DNA from: Lathyrus oleraceus | Lineage: Eukaryota; Streptophyta; Magnoliopsida; Fabales; Fabaceae | Length of the DNA: 64,000 nucleotides | Reading direction: 5' to 3' | NCBI RefSeq assembly: GCF_024323335.1 | Contig: NC_066579.1 | Coordinates: 245,327,575 to 245,391,574, forward strand | Part shown: positions 40,101-52,100 of the stretch, piece after piece | How the letters are laid out: the number at the start of each line of letters is the position of its first letter | Position numbering within the stretch: position 1 is the stretch's first letter | Notes under the pieces: generated by a model | Told to the model about the DNA's origin: nothing | Seen by the model: the letters and a program-made list of their open reading frames with translations, nothing else | Databases searched by the model: none | Translations under genes and position numbers: made by a program

Positions 40101-43100
40101 GATATCCAGATTATCCACGACCTTGTCTAGCCTACTTCCCAGCCACTAGGCTGTTCAGTGGTTTTCGGCCAGAAAACTGAATCGAAGTGAACTTAAAATT
40201 CAGTACACTCGAGCTGAACTGCTTTCAACTGTGCACTAAACTGCTTGTACATGCCAAAACCAAACAAAAATGTTGGACATTGTATACCAAACTGAGGTGC
40301 CCAATCTCCGCAATATCTTATTTTAACTTTTATGCTTGTTCAATCCTTTTTCAGGAATACACTTTTGGTCTTTTACCCACTCTACTACAATGTGTCGCCC
40401 TGCTCTTCATCCCTATTTGAAATCAGTTCTAGTTTAGACCTCAATATTTTTCTTTCTGTTGGTCGCAGTACAGTATCCACATTTTATTTCATTCATTGAA
40501 TTTGAATTGATACAATTATTAATACTTTAATACATTTTCTTATTAATACTTTAATACATTTTCTGTTGGTCACAGTACAGTATCCACATTTTTTTAATAA
40601 GAGAATGAAATTTGAATTTCTGAAGATAAAATCTACCTTAAATCACCTACTAACAAACAAAATATTAAAAACATTTTAAAAATATATAAATATATAAAAA
40701 TTCAACTTCGACAATTTGACTATTTGTGAAGGAATACAAAAAAAAACTTTTAACACACTATGGTAATAAATGTTGTGCAGCACAATTATAACAAAAGAAA
40801 ATAGTAAGTGGACAAAAGGTGAGAAGGTTATGGTGGATAAAAACCATCAAGAAAAACATTCACCAGGAAGTTGGACAAGTCTATATTATGAAAAAGATGA
40901 CGAAAATTGCAAATGGATTTCTCTAATTAATTCAATGCTACAGAAAATACAAGATACAAACCCGACTAATTTGTAAAAAGATCTCCCTGCTGCTGGGCTC
41001 AAACATTTTCCCAGACTTGAATTTGGAGATAATAATTCCATGTTCTTTGTAGAACTTAGACTCAATAACTCCGCCTTCAAAAATTATTTCTGCAATTCCT
41101 TTACAGTGCTTCCTAGAAGACGAAGAATAAAAAAAATTATATATATTTGACAAGTAGATGGTACTAGTCATTACAATCAATTAGCGTATTTTACACATGC
41201 AATCATTACAATGGGCAAGGGTTAATGAATGCAAGATTTACTGATATCTTAAGTAATAAGAATACAACCTTCGCTTCTTTAAAAAAATCTAATTACTACC
41301 TCGGTCCCACAATGTATGTCATTTTAGCCACACAAAAAACATGTGTCCCAATTTATATATCGATTTATAACATCAATGCAAATCGCAGAGAGCCAAAAAT
41401 CCGACATATGGTGCTCCCACATCCTACGTATGGGGCTGTGGTGCCACCATCTTGCACAAACTTGGCCATGGTGGAGAGCCAAAAATCCGCCACTGATATC
41501 TGCCATGGCCGATATTTAATAACACTGAATATCAATGAAGTATTAATGTGGTTTTCTCTATTATACCCCTTAGTACTTATTACTCTCTTTCCAATTCTTT
41601 TAATTTCTCTTTCTCAAACAATTAATGAAGCACAATCTTGTGAAGTAACTTATAGTTTTTCTTTCCCATATATTTTGGAACAATTAGTGACATACATTTT
41701 GGACGGAGGGAGTAATTAACAAATTGATGGAATACAAAAGCCATAGAAAGAAAAATGGGAGAGAACTGAGACAATGAAACTACGGAAAAAATTATATTCA
41801 TAAATTGCAACTGAGTGGAACCTCAAACAGATTCTGCTAGTGTTACATGTTGTCGGAACCAGTTGTACATGTATTAATTAGCTGTATATTTTATATTTAA
41901 ATAAGATTAAAATCCCATAAATAGGACTTGATTAGTTGAATAATGTGTATGTATTTATAGAAATTATTGTCCCTTAATTATAGAATTGACTGAGGGCAAT
42001 GATGAGTATTTATTAGAAATTTCTTTTTCTAATTACATTGTATTCTATTTAAGAGCACATGCTCCTCTATCAATAAGTGAAAAATTGTCTTTGACATGGC
42101 ATCAGAGCTCCAAAATCCATCGGAGCCTGTTAAAAATTGTGGCCTGCATTGCCATTTTTCTCCACTGTGCGGCCTGCATTGCCGATTTGTTTTTACAGTC
42201 TATATTGCCATTTTCCCCAACAAAACTCAGAATGTTTGAACCAATTAATACCCCTGCCCCAAACACTGGCTCTGTTGAACTGCAGAATGTTCAACCTAGC
42301 CTTCGTCTCAATGGAAAAAACTACCTCAAATGGTCTCATTTTGTACAAACCTTTTTAAAGGGGAAGGGCAAACTGAATCATCTTACTGGGAAGGATACCC
42401 CAAAAACTACAGATAGCAAATTTGCTGCATGGGATGAAGATGTTGTTGTAATATCATGGCTATGGAATTCCATGCTACCTGAGATCAGTGATGCGTGCAT
42501 ATTCATGAAGACTGCCAAAGAGGTATGGAACAGCTGTAAAGAAAACTATTCCAAGGTTGGTGATGTTGCACAAATTTACGAAATTAATATGAAGATTGCG
42601 ACTACCAAACAAGGAGACCGATCCATTAGTGAGTATGCCCAAACTCTACAAAATCTATGGTTGGAGTTGGATCATTATGAACATTTTGAAGCAAAATGCA
42701 CGGCAGATGCTACCTTACTCAAAATTATAAGGAGAAAGACAAAATCTATTCGTTCTTGATAGATCTGAACAACGAGTTTGATCCAATAAGGATGCAAGTA
42801 CTCGGAAAAGAGTTATCCTCACTAAATGAAACCATGGCTGCCTTTCGAACAGAAGAATCGTGAAGAGGAGTGATGATGGAGCATCAATAAACAGAAAGTT
42901 ATGCCTTAGTAGCCCAAAACTGAGAGAAGAACATCGACCAATGGAAGAACGACCAACCTGGAAGAGCCCCCAAAATGGAGATTGAAAGAGGGGATAACAA
43001 GAACTCTCTATGGTGTACCTTCTGGAAGAAGCCAAAGCACACCGAAGAAAAATGCTGGAAACTTCATGGAAAACCGCCAAATCAGAACTGAAATTGGAAC

Positions 43101-46100
43101 ACCAACGGAATTCAACGAGGAGGACCAGCACATGCCCGCTTGGTCCAATCAGGCGTTGTCGAGGAAAGTCATTCCAAACCTACTGCAGACTTCAATTCAG
43201 ACAAAATTACAAAACTAAGGGAATTAGAAAATTTTACCCTGTACCCCTACAATTGTACCCACACCCCTACATCTAAAATTTTTTGACCAAAATACCCTCA
43301 TTCCATTTCAAAATTTTTTTACCATTTTTGTTCAAGAGTTCCGGAGAAGAGAAATTTTTGGCTTTTTTGCATTGTAAACCGGAACACTCAGAGTAAGTCT
43401 TCTGGTTCATGAAATGTATACCGGAACACTTCTCTAAAGAGTTCCGGTTTGTTGCCTTTAGGGGCACTGAACCGGAAGTCTTTTAGAAAGTCTTCCGGTT
43501 TGGAGTGTTGTATACCGGAAGTCTTTCTTAAAGACTTCCGGTTTGGATGATGTATACCGGAACTCTTTAAGAAAGTGTTCCGGAAGTCATTTTGTTTTTT
43601 TACTAACCGTAACTCTTCTATGAAGTGTTCCGGTACGTAATTTATTTATTTTTATTTTTTTAAAATTTTAATTATTTTTTTATACATTTTTTTTTTGCAG
43701 TGGTTCGAAGACGAGGTGCAGATGGTAGGATTCCAGTCCGCACGTTAGGCCGGGGTGCATCTTCATCTGCAGCTGAGCCGGCTGGATATCCAGGAGGGCC
43801 GTACGATATGTCTCTTTTGGTGAAGTACGAGCATCATGTTGCTCGACATTTATGGTTCGGTGAGGTAAGTAAACGGGCTATATTTGAAAATGAATAATAG
43901 TTGAATATTTTATATTTTGTTTTCTAATATGTGTTTTAATTGTTTTTAGGAAAGAGGTCCAAAGAAAGAGTTGTAGGTTGCTGGACATGGACTGAAGTTG
44001 ACTTCTAGGGTTCCATTGACTCTTCCACCACAGATGGAGAGTTGGGCATCTAGATCCGGTTTATCTTCACTGCAGAGAACCAGTTTGAACAAGATAGACA
44101 CAAATCTTGTCTCTGCATTTGTGGAAAGATGGCATCTAGAGACATCTTAATTTCACATGCCGTTTGGTGAAATCAGCATTACTTTAGATGATGTCGCATG
44201 TCTACTTCACTTGCCCATCAGGGGTATCTTCTGGAGTCCTCAGGATGTGACTGAAGAGGTAGCTGTTGAACTTGCTGTTGACTACCTAGGAGCGTCACGG
44301 GGTCAGGCACAGTCACATGTTCGTAGCTGCAGGGTGTCGTATTACAAGTTGGAGTGGTTATACGATTTATTCGTACAGCATAGAGCTGCTTCCAGCTGGA
44401 CATATGCGACTAGAGCATATCTATTCTGAAATTTTCAACTGAATGGTAAAAATGAAATGGTAAATTGGTTAAAACCAATTAAGGGTAGAATGGAAATTTT
44501 TAAAATTTTGTAGGGGTATGAGGCTAACTGTAGGGGTACAAGGTAAAATTTTCAGGGAATTACTAGACTCTTCAGTCAAGCCCACAAACACAGGTAGTTC
44601 TTTTGTGGCATTATCAGGTATTTCTCATGCCTATGCTCTTAGCGTTATACAAAACACAGGTAGGCTCTTACTAAACTCTAAGAGTTATACGAATCACATG
44701 ACCCATTCGTCTATTGAGTTTATCTCTTACAAACTTTGTCCAAGTAATAAAAAAATTGTCACTGCAGGAGGCACTTTTATTATTTGCTGGAAAGGGAGAT
44801 ATTCCCCTAAGTCATACTTTAATTTTGAGAGATGTCTTGCATGTGTCCAAATTATCTGCCAATTTGTTATCCATTTACAAACTTACAACAGATTTACAAT
44901 GCGTAGTGACATTCACTCCTACACTTTGCAAATTTCAGGATCAGGAAACGGAGGACAATGGGCTCTACCTTCTTATGGAAGCACGTGGGACAAGTAGCAT
45001 TAAGAGTCAACTTCCACTGTCTTTGTTGTTAGAGTCTATTCCTTCCCTCCATAAAGAAATCTGGTTGCGTCACTTTCGGTTGGGTCGTCCTTCAATCAGC
45101 ACTCTCAAAAATATGTTTCCCACCTTGTTTCAAGGTATAAACTTGCTAAACCCAAATGAGTTAGTTTTCCTAATAATAAAAGAATGTCTACTCTTTTTTC
45201 CTTAGTCCATAGTTATGTTTGGGGGCCATCCAATATTCCAAATATATCAGGGGCCCGCTGGTTTGTCATTTTTATTGATGATTTTACTAGAGTGTCATGG
45301 GTGTATCTCTTGAAACAAAAAAGTGAAGTCACACAAATATTTAAATTGTTTTTTCAAATGATAAGAATCCAATTTGAGACTACCATCAAACGGTTTCATT
45401 CTAATAATGCCAAAGATTATTTTAATCAAACATTGTCTTTCTTTTTCAATGAACATGGTATTATTCATGAATCATCATGTTTCCACACACCCCACAACAA
45501 AATGGGAGGGCTGAAAGAAAAATTGGACATATTCTGAATGTTTTCCGAGCATCTTTATTCCACACAAATGTTCCAAAACAATATTTTGGAGGAGGCTGCC
45601 CTTACTGCAGCCTGCTTGATTAACCGCTTACCCTCTCAAATTCTTCAGAATAACAGCCTCATTCAACTACTCTCCAAATTCTACCCAAACTTCAAACAAC
45701 CTTGTTCCTAGGATCTTTGGTTGTGTGTCATTTGTCCATGTTCATTCTCCACATCAAGGAAAACTTGACCCTCGAGCTAAATGTGTATTTCTTGGTTACT
45801 CCCCTATCAAAAAAGGTTACAAGTGTTATCAACCTACAACTAAAAAGAATTGTGTCTATTGATGTCACTTTTGTCGAAACTGAATCCTTTTTTTTCCAAA
45901 CCTTATCTTTAGGGGGGAAGCAATGCATTGAAGATAAGGATGATTTGTTCAAAGCAATGTTTTAAAAAGCGGACCGAAGATCGAACCGGTGAAACTTGCG
46001 GTTTAAGGTTTAATTGATTCAACCGGTTATTACAATAATATCGAATCGTTTATTAAATAAACTAATAATATGAAACTAAATTTTATAGATATGTCACACA

Positions 46101-49100
46101 TAATCATACATTCACAACTTAATAAAATAAATTTTCAAAAATCTATTACAAAGTTAATACAACAATATCGATAATACATATAATAACATAACATAGTTCT
46201 ACACTTCATTTCAACTTTCATTTAAGAATAATTTGACCAAATTAAAGAATTACAATAAAATAAGTTAAGCTAATTCAAACCAATATTAAAATAATAGAAT
46301 ATAATAACTAAAACAAAGTTCAAATAATTATGAATATCTAAATTAAATAAGATAGAATACTAAAAATAATAATACATTATACTTCATTAAACAACAAAAA
46401 AATGAATTTGAGTTGAAATACGACAAACAAGTCTTAATTGACAACAAACAATATTGACTTGAACGACAATCAATATTATCTTGGATATCACTATGTTTAA
46501 AAGAGACGGCGTAATGATGATAGAGTGTGGTCCAAAGAAAAACTATAATGGAGTGACAAAATTTAAAAGTTTGTAGGGTTGTAAAAAGATATGGAATTTT
46601 TTTTTGTGATTGGGGAATGTATAGTTTTGATTTTGACAAATTAAAATTTAAAAAAATGGTTTCTTTGATGCTTTTTTTTTAACCGGGCGGTTTTTCAAAA
46701 CCGGCTCCAATTCTTTGGTTCGAATGGTTCGGGACGGTTCAACCCGATTTTTTCGATTTTGACCCAATAACGATTTTGAAAGATTGATCCAACCGGATTC
46801 ATCTCTGCTTCCCGGTCCAACCGGTTGAACCGGCCAGTTCGGTCCGATTTTTAAAACATTGGTTCAAAGACCTTTCTTTTATGCCCAAGACCACTTCATT
46901 ACAGACTCCTAATACTACTCGTCCACTACAAGTTTACACAAGAAGGGCAGCACCTAATATTCAAAGTACGCAAGTCCTTGAATCTGACCCAATTCCTGAA
47001 ACTGTAATTGATGAGACTGTTTTAGAGGAGCAATATATGCCCCCCTGAAACTAAAGTTGATGGGATTGTTTTAAAGGAGCAGAATATATCCATGAATGCT
47101 GGAGATCTTCCAATTGGAGATCTTCCAATTGCAATAAGGAAGGATGTTAGCGCATGTACAAAAAGACCTAAGTATTCATTGTCTCACTTTATATCCTATG
47201 ATAATTTGTCTAACAATCATAGAAGTTTTCTTGCTCATTTAAACACTACCATTATTCCAAAATCTATTACTGAAGCACCACATAGCAAAGAGTGGAGAGA
47301 AGCTATGAAAGTCGAAATGAATGCACTAGAGAAAAATGGAACTTGGAGGTTGGTAGAGCTTCCTAAAGACAAAAAACTTATTGGTTGTAAATGGGTATTC
47401 ACCCTTAAATACAAGGCCGATGGAACACTAGAAAGGTATAAAGCAAGAATAGTAGCTAACGCGTACACGCAAACATATGGGATTGACTATCATGAGACTT
47501 TTTCTCCTGTTGCAAAAATGAGCACTGTCAGAATTTTGTCATCTTTGACAGCTAACTATGGATGGAATTTACAGCAATTCAATATCAAGAATGCTTTCCT
47601 ACATGGCAACCTTGAAGAGGAAATTTACATGGAGGTGCCACCTGGGTTTAACTTTGAGAAAGGCAAAGTTTGTAAGCTAAGGAATGCCATTTCTGGACTG
47701 AAACAGTCCCCTAGGGCCTGGCTTGGCAGGTTTACCACTGTGATGAAAGATATGGGATATAAACAAAGCCAGAGAGATCATGCTTTGTTTACTAAGAAGT
47801 CATCCGTAAGGGGAGTTACTGCACTAATTGTTTATGTGGATGATATAATTGTAACAGAAAATCATCAAACAGAAATGGATAGCCTAAAAATGTGTTTACT
47901 GAAAGAGTTTGAAGTAAAAGAGTTAGGCAGATTAAAATATTTTTTGGGCCTTGAGGTGGCACATTCTCGTCATGGTATTATCATCTCTCAACAGAAATAT
48001 ATGCTAGATTTATTATCTGAAACTAGTAAATTGGGATGCAAACCAGTAAAAACTCCAATTGAACAAAATCACTGACTTAGTGAATTTGTTGAAGATGCAA
48101 CTATGGACAGAGAATCCTATCCAAAGTTGGTTGGAAAGTTAATATATTTATCTCACACATGGTCAGACATAGTTTATGCAGTGGAAGTGGTAAATCAATT
48201 CACGCATAATCCCAAAGAAAATCATCTTAGAGTTGTTTACCGAATTTTGCAATACTTGAAGGGTACTCCTGGTAAAGGAATTCTATTTACAAGGGGTCAA
48301 TGAATTACTTTGGAAGCCTATACAGATGCTGACTATGCTGGATTTGTAGATGACAGAAGATTCACATTCGGATATTGTACTTTTCTCTGAGGATATCGGA
48401 TATTGTACTTTTCTCTGAGGAAATTTAGTGACTTGGAGGAACAAAAAACAAAACGTTGTTGCGAGCTCAAGCGCAGAAGCAGAATTTCGGACTATGGCGT
48501 TAGGTATTTGTGAACTCTTAGAGCTGAAAATAATTCAACATGACCTAAAGATTGAATGGAATGGACCCATGAAATCATATTGTGACAACAAGTCAGCAAT
48601 GAACATTGCACATAATCCAGTGCAATATGATTGAACGAAGCATGTCGAAGTAGACAAATATTTTATCAAGGAAAAATTAGATAGTGGGACAATCTGTATA
48701 CCATTTGTATCAACTGAAATCAACTGGCAGATGTTCTTACAAAAGGATTAAGTGGTTCTACATTTCAATCTATCATCGGCAAGTTATAGCTAACATCTAC
48801 TCTCCAACTTTAGGGGGAGTGTCAGAACCAGTTGTACATGTGTTAATTAGCGGTATATTTTATATTTAAATAAGATTAAAATCCCATAAATAGGACTTGA
48901 TTAGTTGAATAATGTGTATGTATTTATAAAAATTATTGTCCCTTAATTATAGAATTGACCGAAGGCAATGATGAGTATTTATTAGGAATTTCTTTTTCTA
49001 ATTACATTGTATTCTATTTAATAGCACATGTTCCTCTATCAATAAGAAGTGAAAATTTGTCTTTGACACTTGTATAATTAAAGAGCTAATTAAGATCCCA

Positions 49101-52100
49101 AACTAAATTCTAACAATTCTTACTACATGCCAGCAGCTAGGTAGTAAGAACTAATGCATTTAATTAGGAATGTTAATGAGATCCCTGTGTTGGGGGAGTT
49201 TTTCATTATGGAGCATTGAAAATTATGGGACTTCTTCTTTTAAAGCAACACCTTTGTAAGAGACATACCACATATTCACCCAAAATCTTAAGGTGATAGG
49301 TGGGTGGGTTCTCTCACTTATAAATATTCAAGTCTCCATATTTTCAACCAATATGGAACTATTACCCACACTACTCACACTTACTACATTCTCAACACTC
49401 CCCCTCAAGTGAGTCCATAATGTTCCCCCTCAAGTTGAAATTCTTCTTACTTCCACAAACTCTTGTACCGCACGGAATGTTTCTTACTCACCACCCTTGC
49501 GGCGCCGTTGACTTTCGGTACAAGTAAGCCGGTCCCTTTCTCGAACCAAAGACTCTGATACCATGTATTGGGGGAGTTTTTCATTAGGGAGCATTGAATA
49601 TTGTGGGACTTCTTCTTTTAGAGCAACACCTTTGTGAGAGACACGTCACATATTCACCCAAAACCTTAAGGTGATAGGTGGGTGGGTTCTCTCACTTATA
49701 AATACTCAAGTCACCACATTTTCAACCAATATTGGACTATATTACCCACACTACTCACTCTTGGTACATTCTCAACAATTCCCAACAATATGTGTGACGG
49801 AACGGAACCTGTTAGGTTGGTAGCTCAAAGATACTGCATTACACGCAAAACAGTATATTCGAGCAACTATTATCAAAGTGTTGCTCGTATCTGAGTTGGT
49901 TCTCTTATTGCATCTAGAGTCTAAATCCGAGTCTGCAGCATTAGTGTGTGCACTTTTTTGATGAATCGGCACTTGTATTATCAGTTGATATTCAGTAAGG
50001 CATGCTAAGAGTCAGTTGTTCACAGCTGTGCTAAAGCAACTGCAATTAATTATGGTTTTGAGTCAATAAATAGATCAAACCTATGTTGTATCATTCTCAT
50101 CATTGATTGATAAAGAATCTCATGTTTTAGTTTTCTCCAACTATATATTTCTCTCAAATTAAGCTTCACCCTCCTTATATTCTGTTATCAATCTCTACTT
50201 TAGTTAGGAATGTTAAGGAGATTCCCAACAATATGTGTAACAAAATCTGTTAGGCTGGCAGCTGAATGACACACTACATTACACCCAAAACAGTATATTA
50301 GAGCAACTATTATCTAAATGTTGCTCGTATCTGAGTTAGTTCTTTTATTGCATCTAGACCATCAGTGTAGTTAAGATTGAATGTTGGATCTTAAGATCTT
50401 ACGACCTTACGTGTTAAAGTTGCCTTTTAGTGCTACAATCTGAGAAAGAACTTTTTTCATGCACTTTGTGGTAAAGATCGAGTACTGGATCTTAAAATCT
50501 TACGATCTTCCGTGCTGAAGTTGTCTTTTATATGACTATAATGATATGAGAATATATAATATCTTAGATGATTAGACTTGTTTTTTAGATTTATGTTTTT
50601 TGAGCTACTTATTTTGAACAAAGTCTTCTGAACTTATTAAATTATGGAATGATGGTTATGAATTATTAATTAAATTGGTTGAATTTTGTCATTTATAGGT
50701 TATTTTGTCCATGTATTATAATTTTCATGTTTTTGTGTGTATATATGTCAAATTACCATTTTGCCTTCAGTAAGATCTTATGTGTACTACGATCCTAGTT
50801 TTACGATCCTTCACAGGCCGTCAAATCCTACTTAAGATCTCGTGCTTGACTACCTTGAGTATAGTGCATAACAGTATGCAGCATTAGTATGTGCACTTTT
50901 TTGATGAATCAGCAACTGTAGTACAGCTGATATTGAGTAAGACATGGTAAGAGTTAGCTGTTCACAGCTGTTAGCAACTGCCATTAGTTAGGGTTTTGAG
51001 TCAACAAAATAGATCAAACATGTGTTGTATTATTCACATCATTAATTGATAACGAAACTTTCATGTTTTAGTTATCTCCAACTATATATTTCTTATAGAC
51101 TAAGTCTCAAACTCCTTATATTCTGTACCCAATCTCTCTCCAATTTTCTACTCATGAGAACCTAATAATGTACAAGCTACTACCTACTTAAATGAGAATA
51201 CTTTAGAATATAAACTATACACTAATTATCATCAACAAAAAGATACCATAAAATGCCTGTAAACAGAGAGCAGAGCATACTTGCTAAATAGAGTTGCGGA
51301 AATCCGATGAATTTCAATCTTTGATTCAAATATGCACAACTCATGCTTTGTAACAACATCAAGGCTGGATGAAACCAGAGGATGAAATTCAGTTGCATCA
51401 GAAATATCCTATAAGAAAATGTCAATCATTAATTAAAAAGTGTCATATAATATTAAGCATAATATGGTTTTCAATATGTCAAACAGAAGTTTGCAGAATG
51501 CAATATAATCTTTGGTTATCTACTGAGCTGACGAACAGCATAGAAAATCAATTATTATACAAATAAACATTAGGACTTCTATTTTCTTTTAAATGCATCC
51601 AATATTTGAACTATTCATTTTACACTGATTTATAGTACACCCTTAACCAATTATCTTCACAAGTGATACACTTTGCAAGTAAACAAAAAAGGAAAGGAAA
51701 AGAAAGTTATATAAATTTATGGAGAGAAAAAAAAACATTTCCTGTTTGTATACAGTCAGTGAAAAACAGAAATGCTAGTATAATGGTGTGATTTTACAAT
51801 GTTATGGTAGGGGTACTTCGATAAAACTCAGTGTGTGTTGGGCTTTGAGAAAACACTCTGTTTTTCACTTTTAATTACAAAATTGCTGCATTGGTTTCAT
51901 TTTGTTTTATGTTTTCAAACATCAAAACAGGAAATAGTGAAAACTTTGAAAATAAGAAACCAAGTGGGAAAAAACTTGACAATTTTGTAATTGAAGTCAA
52001 AATGATGAGAATACATACTTTCAAACCAATCAAAATTGTTTTCTTTTATTTTTAAAAAGACTTGAGAATAAAAAAATAATATGATAAACTAAACTATCAT

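Larger units (their letters stand above)
43227..44553 (+). mobile_element. Mutator-like element MULE-1 carrying a PMD gene, inside E4 gag
   Basis: Ends GAAAATTTTACCCTGTACCC and, inverted, GAAAATTTTACCTTGTACCC form an imperfect terminal inverted repeat of about 45 bp. The 9-bp target duplication agggaatta is perfect (43218-43226, 44554-44562). Length is 1,327 bp. It carries no transposase, only a PMD-domain gene fragment plus a palindrome array (43373-43640). It is therefore a non-autonomous, gene-carrying MULE. Confidence 0.93.
42230..48780 (+). pseudogene. E4 gag-pol pseudogene
   Basis: Gag lies at about 42230-43220 ([20 protein letters not shown]), degenerating after 42759. It is interrupted by the MULE and resumes at 44563 with a protease/pre-integrase region ([31 protein letters not shown]). 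Integrase is at 45184-45950 ([20 protein letters not shown]), interrupted by the hAT element before its tail at 46862. RT at 47092-48075 is well preserved with [10 protein letters not shown]. In-frame stops fall at 48073-48075 and 48301-48303, and RNase H (48428-48634) is out of frame. Confidence 0.88.
41851..49068 (+). mobile_element. Copia element E4, carrying two nested DNA transposons
   Basis: LTRs 41851-42096 (246 bp) and 48820-49068 (249 bp) both start TGTC(G/A)GAACCAGTTGTACAT and end TTTGACA. Primer site TGGCATCAGAGC lies at 42097-42108, and purine tract TTTAGGGGGAG precedes the 3' LTR. Target duplication is imperfect (catgt / cttgt). After subtracting the MULE (43227-44553) and hAT element (45955-46861) with their duplications, 4,967 bp remain, a normal copia length. 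It is antisense to VPS13. Confidence 0.93.
49163..51130. repeat. Two direct copies of an LTR-like unit (about 440 bp), each with an insertion
   Basis: Unit 1 starts TTAGGAATGTTAATGAGAT (49163) and is split by the TRIM at 49186-49777 before continuing to about 50204. Unit 2 starts TTAGGAATGTTAAGGAGAT (50205) and is split by an inverted-repeat element at about 50366-50854 before continuing to about 51130. Shared strings include CCCAACAATATGTGTGA/TAA, GAGCAACTATTATC and TAGATCAAAC. The tail resembles a copia LTR end, but no partner internal region exists. Confidence 0.7.

Noticed and set aside
41225..41719. 164-codon plus-strand frame
   Set aside because: It coincides with a Stowaway MITE and its flank; incidental.
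46343..46639. 98-codon minus-strand frame in the hAT-type element
   Set aside because: AT-rich, Phe/Ser-rich, no transposase motif; probably chance.
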